Assembly (NCBI GenBank): GCA_937927415.1
Contig: CALBDS010000044.1
Coordinates: 124,001-188,000 of the forward strand
Source of the DNA: an uncultured Rhodospirillaceae bacterium
GTDB taxonomy: Bacteria; Pseudomonadota; Alphaproteobacteria; Azospirillales; Azospirillaceae
Length of the DNA stretch: 64,000 nucleotides
Direction of reading: 5' to 3'
Within the stretch, counting starts at the first letter, position 1. Every line of letters starts with the position of its first letter. Made by a program: the position numbers and the translations under genes. Of this stretch, positions 1 to 7,396 are shown piece after piece. Below the pieces are notes generated by a model, which did no database searches, had not been told where the DNA came from, and was given only the letters and a program-made list of their open reading frames with translations.

Positions 1-642
1 TGGCTCCTCCCCATCCTCATCATCGGAAGGGGCCGGGTCGTCCAGCACCGCCGGCTTGACCCGCAGCACCAGCCCGACGGCGGCGGCGGTGAAGACCGCC
101 TCGATCACCATCACCGGCAGGTGGGTCAGCACCACCAGTTGGGCGGCGGTCAGGAATTCCCGCCCCGACAGGGCCAGAGAGGCCGCGACCGCCAGCCCGG
201 TCAGCAGCACACCCGCGGCCCCGGCCAGGGCGGCGGCCGTCACCGCCGCGCGGGCGTTGCCGGGAAAGGCCCGCCGCACCCGGCGGAAGGCCAGACCGCA
301 CAGAACCGCGGGCACCGCCATGTTCATGACGTTGACCCCCAGCACCACCAGCCCGCCGAATCCGAACAGCACCGCCTGGAGCAGCAGCGCCACCAGGATG
401 GCGGGAAAGGCCGCCCACCCCAGCGCCACCCCCGTCAACCCGTTGAGGATCAGATGCACGCTGGACGGCCCCACCGGGAAATGCACCAGGGAGGCGACGA
501 AAAACACCGACGACAGCACCCCCACCTGGGGAATCCGGTCAGGATGCAGCCGTTTCAGCCCATAGGCGCAGCCCGCGGCACTGACCGCGATGCCCGCGGC
601 CAGGACCGGCATGGACAGGACGCCATCGGGAATGTGGGCCAT
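1..642 (-). CDS. cbiM: CbiM/NikM-type cobalt/nickel transporter S component (C-terminus cut by window edge)
   Basis: Membrane substrate-binding component of an energy-coupling-factor importer for Co2+ or Ni2+. The start at 642 gives MAHIPDGVLS; the His near the amino terminus is the kind of residue that coordinates metal in CbiM/NikM. Several hydrophobic, Ala/Leu/Val-rich membrane segments follow, including a stretch with VLGVNVMNMAVPA typical of the family. At least 214 codons are visible and the acidic tail (PSDDEDGEEP) is still open at base 1, so the stop lies outside. It starts 6 bp after the DUF4198 gene, so the two are one operon; CbiQ/CbiO-like partners would be expected beyond the left edge. 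Cobalt versus nickel cannot be decided from sequence. Confidence 0.85.
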   Translation of the reverse strand, partial: MAHIPDGVLSMPVLAAGIAVSAAGCAYGLKRLHPDRIPQVGVLSSVFFVASLVHFPVGPSSVHLILNGLTGVALGWAAFPAILVALLLQAVLFGFGGLVVLGVNVMNMAVPAVLCGLAFRRVRRAFPGNARAAVTAAALAGAAGVLLTGLAVAASLALSGREFLTAAQLVVLTHLPVMVIEAVFTAAAVGLVLRVKPAVLDDPAPSDDEDGEEP

Positions 643-648
643 GGCGGG

Positions 649-1434
649 TTACTTCATATCCGTGACACGCACCCACATCAGCCCGCCCAGTTCCACCGCG
701 GCGGCGGAACCGTCCGGCGCCTTCATGGGCGTCTCGCCGTCCACCAGGGCGGCGAAGCCCCACCACCCGGCCCGCGGCATGGCAAAAGCGAACTGGCCGC
801 TGGCGTCGGCCTTGATGACCTGGGTGACGAAGGGATCGGCGGGGGCGGTGACCGAGCCGTCGTTCGCCCATTCCACCTCCACCTCGGCAAAGGGGACCGG
901 GGTGCCGTTGTGGCGGACGATGCCGCGGAACAGCGATCCGGTCCACAGGCCATAGGGCCGGACCAGCGGCTCGATCTCCACCGGCAGCCCCACCAACGCA
1001 TCCCAGCCCTTGCCGGAACCGACGTCCACCACGGTCTTGGTGTAATGGATGATGTGTTTCTTTTCCGCCGGTTCCCAATAGGGGGCGGGTTCGACGAAGA
1101 ACACGTAATCCGCCGGTTCCCCCACCCTATAGGTGGCGGTGTAGGCGGCCTTGCCGTCCACATCGCGGCGGGCCAGCGACCCGATCAGGTCGGTGGTCTT
1201 GCCGTCCGCCATCACGCCGAACCGCACCGGGGCGCCCATCGCCATCACCGGACCGCGTTCCATCGGATGGGTGAACACCAGATCCAGCCGCACGTCACGG
1301 CTGCCCGTATCCGGTACGATATCGGTGGACGGCAGCAATTGCTGGAAATGCGCCTGTGCTGGAACCGGCGCCAGGGCCGCCGCGGCCATCAGCACAGCCC
1401 CAACCGCCGAAACGGCAAACGGAAATCGAAACAC
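649..1434 (-). CDS. Periplasmic DUF4198 family protein, metal-uptake accessory
   Basis: Predicted exported protein of the DUF4198 family, often encoded beside CbiM/NikM transporters and thought to help deliver or bind the metal; its exact role is unknown. The reading frame opens as far as 1509, but the GTG at 1434 is preferred: it has a GGGG stretch about 8 nt upstream and opens directly into a signal peptide (MFRFPFAVSA, Ala/Val core, cleavage near PAQA-H). An ATG at 1470 has no ribosome site and abuts a palindrome. The mature part has the His-first start HFQQLLPS and a C-terminal beta-rich segment ending WVRVTDMK. It is first in an operon with cbiM. The function is inferred from context. 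Confidence 0.75.
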   Translation of the reverse strand: MFRFPFAVSAVGAVLMAAAALAPVPAQAHFQQLLPSTDIVPDTGSRDVRLDLVFTHPMERGPVMAMGAPVRFGVMADGKTTDLIGSLARRDVDGKAAYTATYRVGEPADYVFFVEPAPYWEPAEKKHIIHYTKTVVDVGSGKGWDALVGLPVEIEPLVRPYGLWTGSLFRGIVRHNGTPVPFAEVEVEWANDGSVTAPADPFVTQVIKADASGQFAFAMPRAGWWGFAALVDGETPMKAPDGSAAAVELGGLMWVRVTDMK

Positions 1435-1470
1435 CCGCGGCCCCCAATCGTTGACGCAGCAAACCTTCAT

Positions 1471-1495
1471 ACGATTTTGAAAATTTTCATATCGT
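1471..1495. promoter_or_regulatory. Imperfect AT-rich palindrome, candidate metal-regulator operator
   Basis: A 25-bp imperfect palindrome: outer arms ACGAT/ATCGT, and an inner perfect GAAAATTTTC whose centre is offset by half a base. It is strikingly AT-rich for this genome and lies 37 bp upstream of the preferred GTG start of the metal-uptake operon. The position suits a repressor site for a Fur, Zur, Nur or NikR type regulator. Which regulator is not decidable here. Confidence 0.4.
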
Positions 1496-1541
1496 TGATG
1501 GCAGGTCAAGAGGCTTTGGCGTCACCGGATGCCGCACACGC

Positions 1542-3794
1542 TTAAATGGATTTTTTCCGCCGCCGCCGGCCGCCGCGGGGGGCGTCATTCTCGCCCGCGT
1601 CATCAGATCCCCGCGCGCCCAGAATCCCGCGCAGGGCGGCCAGGGTGCGTTCATAGGCTTCCGCATCGGGACGGGGACCGGCGGGGGGCGCGGGCGGCAC
1701 CTTGCTCTCCGGCTCCGGCGCCTGTTCCGGGGCGGGAACCGGCCCTTTGTCCGGGGCCGGGGGCGGCGGCAGGTCCGGTTCCGGTTCGGCCGGCTCGTCC
1801 CACAGATAGGAGGGGGGCGGTTCCTCCTCATCCTCGTCGGGGTGGGAACGGGCGAACAGAATGTCGGGGTCGCGGATGGCGAAACGGCCGAAATCGGCCG
1901 GCTCCGGTTCCGCCTCCTCTTCATCCTCGGGGGGCGGTTCCGGCGGGCGGGCAGCGGTTTCGACCGGGGGAGCCTCCCCATGGGCACGGTCGCGGATGGT
2001 GAAGGAGAGAATATCCTCCATGGGGATATCCTCCTCCGCCGGGCTGTCCTCGTCCGCGTGCTCCTCGGCGGGATGGACGGAGGGATGTTCCCGCTCCTCG
2101 CGCAGCCGGTTGAACAGGGCGCGGCGGAAATCATCGATGTCGAAGTCCTCTTCCGCCTCGGCCACCGCGGGCGGCGGCGACGGGGGAACCTCGATTTCGG
2201 CGGCTTCGCCCAGATCCAGGATGTCGTCGTCGTCCCACCCCGCCTTCGCTTCCACGGGCGGCGGGGGCGGCGGCGCATCCTGTCCGGCCAGCATGGCCTT
2301 CAGCGCGGCAAGCCGCTGGTCGAGGGAAGCGGGATCGTCGGACGGCGGCGGGGCCGCGGGGGCCACGGTTGCCACCGGCTTGGCCGGTTCCGGCGGCGGG
2401 GCGGGCCGAGGGGGCGGTTCGGGGGTGGGGTGATCCTCGGCATGGTGGGCATCGGACCGGCGGCGGCGCAGCCGATCAAGAAAAGATCCCTTGCGGCGGG
2501 GCGGTTGCGGTTCGGGGGCCGGAGCCGCGGCAGCCGGCGGCGGCGGCACCGGGGCCGGAGGGGGGGCTGCGGGAAAAGCGGCGGGCGGCGGGGCGGAGGG
2601 TGCGGGACTGGCACGGGGCGCGTCCCGCTCCAGCCCGGTTTCCACCCAGAACGGCGGGCGGAAATCGGGGGGGATGACGCTGGCGATGTCGGCGGCGGAG
2701 GTGGAGCGGTCGGCATCCCGCTCCGCTTTTTCCACCATCGCCCGCAGGGCCGACAGGTCCTGATCCGTCGCCGGATCGGGATCGCGCGCCGGCGTGCCGA
2801 ACGCCGGATCGGGCAGGCCGGACTCCTCGTCGTCCTCGTCCGGGTGAAAGCCGAAATCCGGACGGGCGGGCGGCGGTGACACCGCCGGTTCGGCGGCATC
2901 CCCATCCTTTTGCGCCGCCGACTGGATCAGCGAGCGCAGGGCGGCCATGGTGTCGGTCAGATAAGCGGGCGGCGGCTCGTCCACCACCTCCGGCTCATCA
3001 TGCTCCGGCACGTCCGGCTCGGGGGCGGTGTCCACCAGATCCAGGGCGTCATCGTCCGCGTCCCCGTCATCCGGCCCATCCGGCATGGGGACCGGTGGCG
3101 GCGGGGCCGCGGGCGCGGAAAGATCCACGTCGTCACGGAACAGGGCGGGCAGCCAATCCTCGTCCTCCGCCTCATCCAGATCGGCGGCGGGGGGTGGCGG
3201 GGAGCTTTCCTCCTCTTCCCCCATCAGGCGGGAAATACGCGCCAATTCCTTTCGGAAATCATCGCCGTCGTCGTTGCGCACCGCGCTTGCCGGAACCACC
3301 GGAGGGGCGACCGGCGTCTCGTCCCCATTATCCTCATCGGAGTCATCCTCTTCGGGCAGGGCGGACAGGCCGCGCAGGGCATCCATCATGCTGCCCAGCG
3401 GCGGCAACGGCTCCTCAGGGCGGGAAAACGCGCTTTTGGGGCGGCGCGGGGGCGGCGAATCACGGTCCGGCTCCGGGTCCGGCTCATGAGCGGCATCCAC
3501 CAGCCCGCGCAGGGCGGCCAGGGTGGATTGAAAACGGTCCTCGACCTCGGCGGTGGCGGCCTTGTCCACCATGGTTTCCAGCACCGGCCCGTCGGGCGTC
3601 GGCACAGGCCGGCTTTCCACGTTGCGGGAATCGCATTTGGAACAGCGGAAGTGGGGGGCGAGCGACAGAACGGGGTAACCGGGGCCGAACCGGCGCTCCA
3701 GATCCAAACGCGGCAAGGTTCCCTCGTGGCCGCAGGCGCGGCAACGCATCAGCACATCGACATCAAGGTCGCGAAGGAACAGCATGCGGGACAT
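1542..3794 (-). CDS. Zinc-ribbon protein with long disordered acidic/proline region and repeated short helices
   Basis: Not recognised as a known family. From the ATG at 3794 it is 750 residues. The amino terminus carries a zinc ribbon (C18-x2-C21 and C51-x2-C54). The rest is dominated by Pro, Glu, Asp and Ala and should be disordered. Set in it are short amphipathic helices of the form x-A-L-R-x-[LM]-[VI], near residues 91, 136, 282, 346, 493 and 715, with two related Phe-Arg-rich ones near 179 and 555. It ends in a basic cluster (GGRRRRKKSI). Start choice is uncertain: 3794 and 3785 are both possible and neither has a clear ribosome site. TATACT lies 6 nt before the ATG at 3794, so a leaderless message is possible. 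A scaffold or polyvalent binding role is inference. Confidence 0.7.
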   Translation of the reverse strand: MSRMLFLRDLDVDVLMRCRACGHEGTLPRLDLERRFGPGYPVLSLAPHFRCSKCDSRNVESRPVPTPDGPVLETMVDKAATAEVEDRFQSTLAALRGLVDAAHEPDPEPDRDSPPPRRPKSAFSRPEEPLPPLGSMMDALRGLSALPEEDDSDEDNGDETPVAPPVVPASAVRNDDGDDFRKELARISRLMGEEEESSPPPPAADLDEAEDEDWLPALFRDDVDLSAPAAPPPPVPMPDGPDDGDADDDALDLVDTAPEPDVPEHDEPEVVDEPPPAYLTDTMAALRSLIQSAAQKDGDAAEPAVSPPPARPDFGFHPDEDDEESGLPDPAFGTPARDPDPATDQDLSALRAMVEKAERDADRSTSAADIASVIPPDFRPPFWVETGLERDAPRASPAPSAPPPAAFPAAPPPAPVPPPPAAAAPAPEPQPPRRKGSFLDRLRRRRSDAHHAEDHPTPEPPPRPAPPPEPAKPVATVAPAAPPPSDDPASLDQRLAALKAMLAGQDAPPPPPPVEAKAGWDDDDILDLGEAAEIEVPPSPPPAVAEAEEDFDIDDFRRALFNRLREEREHPSVHPAEEHADEDSPAEEDIPMEDILSFTIRDRAHGEAPPVETAARPPEPPPEDEEEAEPEPADFGRFAIRDPDILFARSHPDEDEEEPPPSYLWDEPAEPEPDLPPPPAPDKGPVPAPEQAPEPESKVPPAPPAGPRPDAEAYERTLAALRGILGARGSDDAGENDAPRGGRRRRKKSI

Positions 3795-3951
3795 GGCGCC
3801 AGTATAGCGAGCCGTCCGGCCTTGCCCAGCACTATCCGGTTCCCGTGGCGTCGCCCGTTCCCCGTGTCCGTCCGTTCGCCGGATCTCCGTCGCACGTTCG
3901 CTCATACTCTGTTAGGTAGGAAGCGGAAGCGGCGGGAAAAGAGCGGATATC

Positions 3952-4926
3952 ATGGATGTGCGGCGGGTCGCGGCGGTGCTGGCCCCGCTTCTGGTCTGGA
4001 GCGGCGGAGCGGCGGGGCAATCGCTGCCCGACGACACCCTGTTCGACCCGGCCCAGGTGGTGGCCGGCATCACCCTGTCCCGAACCCAATGCCGGGCGCT
4101 GGAAGAGCGTCACACCGCCGTCTGGGTGTCCGCCGGGGGAACGACGGCTTGCCTGCGCTATTACGCCGCCGGACTGGCGGTGGACGGCGGCAACCCGGTG
4201 GCCGCCCTGTGGATGCACGGCGACATCATGGGACCCAACCCCAGGCAAGCGGACAAGCACCAGCGCGGCCTTGGCCCGGCGGCGATGATCGCACAGGAAC
4301 GGACACTGGCCGACCGTTACGGCGTCCCCTTCATCTTTCTGGGCCGCCCCGGCAGCTACGGCAGCGCCGGGCGCCATTACACCGACCGTCATCGCCCGCG
4401 TGAAGCCGCCCTGGTCGCCGCCGCCATCGAGGCCCTGACCAAACGCTACCGCATCGGCGGCTGGACCATGGGCGGGCACAGCGGCGGCGGCACGCTGGTG
4501 GCGGAGATGCTGTCCCGCCGCACCGATATCCGCTGTGCCGTGATTTCGTCCGGTGCCGCCGCCTTCCGCGCCTATCTGGAAGCCCGCGGGCTGACGCAGG
4601 CTCTGGCCCGCCCGGCGGACTGGTTCGATCCGGCAGCCTCGCTTGACGCCGTGCGCGCCGATCCGCGGCGGCATGTGATCGTGATGGGCGACCCGCGCGA
4701 TTCCAACGTGCCCTTCCCCACCCAGACCCTCTACGCCGAGGGGCTGCGCCGCCGCGGCCATGACGTGACCCTGATCCCGCTGGAACGGGCCACCGACGCC
4801 CGCCACCACGGGCTGGTGGATTGGGCGGAAGCCGCCACCGGCCTGTGCGCCCGCGGCGAATCCCCCGCCGCCATCACCGCCATGATGCAGGCCATGCCCG
4901 ATCCCCCGCCCCGGATCAGCAACTGA
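3952..4926 (+). CDS. Secreted alpha/beta hydrolase
   Basis: A 324-residue serine hydrolase of the alpha/beta fold. Residues 1-22 form a signal peptide (Arg-rich start, Leu/Val core, GGAAGQ). The nucleophile elbow is GHSGG at 175-179 (Ser177). The acid is likely Asp247 or Asp250 in GDPRD, and the base His285 or His286 in ARHHGLV. A WMHGDI stretch near 88-93 fits the oxyanion region. Two or three Cys residues could form disulfides outside the cytoplasm. The substrate is unknown; esterase or peptidase (dienelactone-hydrolase or prolyl-oligopeptidase-like) are the usual options. It converges on the ParA-like gene with 8 bp between the stops and diverges from the zinc-ribbon gene. Confidence 0.75.
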   Translation: MDVRRVAAVLAPLLVWSGGAAGQSLPDDTLFDPAQVVAGITLSRTQCRALEERHTAVWVSAGGTTACLRYYAAGLAVDGGNPVAALWMHGDIMGPNPRQADKHQRGLGPAAMIAQERTLADRYGVPFIFLGRPGSYGSAGRHYTDRHRPREAALVAAAIEALTKRYRIGGWTMGGHSGGGTLVAEMLSRRTDIRCAVISSGAAAFRAYLEARGLTQALARPADWFDPAASLDAVRADPRRHVIVMGDPRDSNVPFPTQTLYAEGLRRRGHDVTLIPLERATDARHHGLVDWAEAATGLCARGESPAAITAMMQAMPDPPPRISN

Positions 4927-4934
4927 ACCGGCGG

Positions 4935-5555
4935 TCAGCCCTCGATATAGGTCAGCAGCGGTTCCCAATCGGCCCGATGCTCGGCGGCGCGCTTGCCGCC
5001 CATGTCGAACAGGGTCAGCCCGGTCGCGGCGGCGTCGGGGTAGATCTGGCTGTCGCGCAGCCGGGTCACCACCGTATGCCCCACCCCGTCCAGGAAAGCA
5101 TCCAGCCGTTCCGCCGCCTTGGTCCGCGCCTTCAGCCGGTTGCCGACCACCGCCACCTGCTTCTTGTTGCGGGCGATGGGTTTCAACTCGTCCAGCTTCT
5201 TCAGGAACCGCTGGGTCGCCTGTTCGTCGAAGGCGCTGGGCAGCACCGGCAGCACCACCATGTCGGCCAGCCGCACAAGATCCTCGATCTGTTTGGTCTT
5301 CAACGCCGCCGGGGCGTCGATGACCAGCCAGTCGGTGCCCTTGGGCGCACCGTCGATGTCCTTGGTCCAGTCCAGCCCCAGCACCGGCACGGCACCGGCC
5401 GGGCGGCGGTCCAGCCAGCCCAGGGAGGATTTCTGACGGTCCACATCGGCCAGCACCGTGGTGTGGCCCGCCTTGGCAAAGGCGGCGGCCAGATGGGTGG
5501 CGATGGTGGTCTTGCCACACCCGCCCTTGATGTTGGCGACCAGGACAGCTTTCAT
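4935..5555 (-). CDS. Orphan ParA/MinD-type ATPase
   Basis: A 206-residue ParA-superfamily ATPase, the short form without an N-terminal DNA-binding domain. The deviant Walker A box is KGGCGKTT at 10-17, including the signature Lys10; switch I is the DVDRQKSS stretch, and Walker B is LVIDAPA. Such proteins bind DNA or membrane when bound to ATP and move or position plasmids, chromosomes or protein cargo. No parB or parS is visible. It follows the CYTH-CHAD gene after 11 bp on the same strand, which suggests joint expression. The frame opens further upstream but that part lies inside the neighbour; ATG at 5555 matches the family start exactly. Confidence 0.85.
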   Translation of the reverse strand: MKAVLVANIKGGCGKTTIATHLAAAFAKAGHTTVLADVDRQKSSLGWLDRRPAGAVPVLGLDWTKDIDGAPKGTDWLVIDAPAALKTKQIEDLVRLADMVVLPVLPSAFDEQATQRFLKKLDELKPIARNKKQVAVVGNRLKARTKAAERLDAFLDGVGHTVVTRLRDSQIYPDAAATGLTLFDMGGKRAAEHRADWEPLLTYIEG

Positions 5556-5566
5556 GGTCAAAGACC

Positions 5567-7213
5567 CTATGCCAGACGGTGGGCTTTTGACCAGAAGGGT
5601 TTTGCGGCGTCGAACCGTTCCCACGCATCGCACAGTTGCGGCTCCAGCGCCACCGTCCCGCGGGCCAGCCAGCCGATGACCACGCCCGCCGCCCGCGCCT
5701 CGCCCACCGACGGGCTGGTGCCGTCGGCGTGCAGCGCGTGCAGCAGGCGGGTGGCCGTCGCCACGTCGTTCAGATGACCAAGCTGATCCTGGAACTGGCC
5801 CAAAAGCTCGATATAGCGGCGCACCGGCTTGTCGTCGTACAGGTCGCGGAAGAAGTCGGCGGTGTAGCGCAGCTTCTTCATGGCGATGCGCAGCTTGTGG
5901 CGGTCGGCGATGGACAGATCCTCGAACCCTTCGCCGCGCTTGCGGACCTTGCGGTACCGCTGGGTCAGCAGGCTGTCGGCCAGATGGCCGATGGGTTCCA
6001 ACAGACGGATCGATTCCTCGCTGACCGGCTGCGCCCGCCAGCCGCGGGTATCCAGCCATTCCGCCACCTGCAGGGTGAACAACCCGTAGCGCGCCGACGA
6101 CAGCGCCGCGCGCACCGCCTCGTACGCCTCGGCGCGGCCCTTCTGAACCGCGGCTTCCAGGGTTTCCAGATCCTGCGGCACCTCGCCCCCGTGCTCGCCC
6201 GCACCGGCGAAACCGGCCTTCACCGGGGCCAGAAGCTCGGTCAGGAACACGTCCCAGTCGCGGGCCGGGCCGAAGGTGCCGGCCAGCCACTTCACCTCCC
6301 CCTCCAGCCACAGGGTCTGATCCGGCGGCAGGAACGGCTTGAACACCACCAGCGCCGAGCGCAGGCGGCGGAGCGCCACGCGGGCCTGATGCACCCCCTC
6401 GGGATCGTCGCCGGCCAGCGCGCAATCCTCGTTGGCGCCAAGCTGCTCCAGGCAGTTGCGCACGATGCGGCACAGCACCCCCTCCACCGTGCAGGCGGCA
6501 TCCAGCTCCACCCGCCCGGCCTTGACCGCCCCGCCCAGTGTGCCGTCGGCCAGGGCATAGCCGCGGGCGGCCTTGGTCCGCCGCTCCACCCGCACCGGCG
6601 CCACCGCCGCCAGTTCGCGGGCCAGCGCGAACAGGGCGCGCGGCTCACCCTGTTTCAGTTCAAGCTCCACCTCCGCCACCGGGTGGGTGCGGCCGGTCGG
6701 CCCCCGCACCTCCCCCTCGTCGAACGCCACCTCGATGGTGGTGTCGCCGTGGGTGATGGTGCGCACGGTGCGGTGGATGTGGGTTTCGAAGACGGGGGCC
6801 AGGGTCGTCCGGTCGATCCCGTCCAGATGCGCCAGGGCGGCTTCGTCGGTGACGAGGGTGAAATCGGGGGTCGGGCCGGGCACCACCCATTCCCATTCGC
6901 CGCGCGACAGGCCGGCACCGTCGCTGTCGGGGGCGGATTTCAGGGTCTGGACGAAACGGTCGTCCTCCCGCCGGACGCGGAAGCTGACCAGCCGGGCCGA
7001 CAGGTCGCGGTCGGGGGTGTCGTAATAGGTGGCTTCCAGCGTGCGGGTGGCGGCGCGGCCCTTGCCCCGGCCGCTGACCGTCGGTGCGGTGCGAAGCGAC
7101 TCCATATCCTGGGGCCGGACGGCCAGCTTGAGTTCGGTTTCGCGGTTGCTGCTGCTGTCGCCGTCGGCCATGGTCCGGTCTGCATCCCCATTCGTCACCG
7201 GCCGAGCCGGCAT
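5567..7213 (-). CDS. CYTH and CHAD domain protein (inorganic triphosphatase-like)
   Basis: A two-domain protein of 548 residues. The CYTH domain starts with the ExExK motif ETELKLAV near residue 25 and contains the Arg/Lys/Glu-rich beta tunnel (YYDTPD, SFRVRRE, GEWEWV); these domains hydrolyse tripolyphosphate or related triphosphates. The CHAD domain (about 240-540) is helical and His-rich, with the conserved VHQARVALRRLRSAL start and RHKLRIAMKKLRYTADFF; CHAD binds polyphosphate and in other bacteria is found on polyphosphate granules. Start is uncertain: ATG at 7213 has GAGG too close, while ATG at 7171 would place ETELKL at residue 11. Neighbour of an orphan ParA-like ATPase. Confidence 0.88.
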   Translation of the reverse strand: MPARPVTNGDADRTMADGDSSSNRETELKLAVRPQDMESLRTAPTVSGRGKGRAATRTLEATYYDTPDRDLSARLVSFRVRREDDRFVQTLKSAPDSDGAGLSRGEWEWVVPGPTPDFTLVTDEAALAHLDGIDRTTLAPVFETHIHRTVRTITHGDTTIEVAFDEGEVRGPTGRTHPVAEVELELKQGEPRALFALARELAAVAPVRVERRTKAARGYALADGTLGGAVKAGRVELDAACTVEGVLCRIVRNCLEQLGANEDCALAGDDPEGVHQARVALRRLRSALVVFKPFLPPDQTLWLEGEVKWLAGTFGPARDWDVFLTELLAPVKAGFAGAGEHGGEVPQDLETLEAAVQKGRAEAYEAVRAALSSARYGLFTLQVAEWLDTRGWRAQPVSEESIRLLEPIGHLADSLLTQRYRKVRKRGEGFEDLSIADRHKLRIAMKKLRYTADFFRDLYDDKPVRRYIELLGQFQDQLGHLNDVATATRLLHALHADGTSPSVGEARAAGVVIGWLARGTVALEPQLCDAWERFDAAKPFWSKAHRLA

Positions 7214-7396
7214 ACCTCATATGGTGAACCGTACATCGGGCGCAAAGCCTCGCCTAGCGCACAAAAATGGAGTTTTTGTTACGGATTAATGACGCAGGCG
7301 CAGGACTGGCACCGGAATCCTTGACCGATCCCCCGGTCCTGTCCCCAATACCGCCGCCGCGACGGGCCGCGGCACGGCCGGAGGGAGGCGGCGGAC

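Noticed and set aside
1465..1500. Classical NikR box (GTATGA-N16-TCATAC)
   Set aside because: Only one GTATGA half-site is present; the related ATATGA lies in the same direction instead of inverted.
1435..1541. Cobalamin riboswitch upstream of the cbiM operon
   Set aside because: Only about 107 bp are available before the next gene and no B12-box-like sequence is visible.
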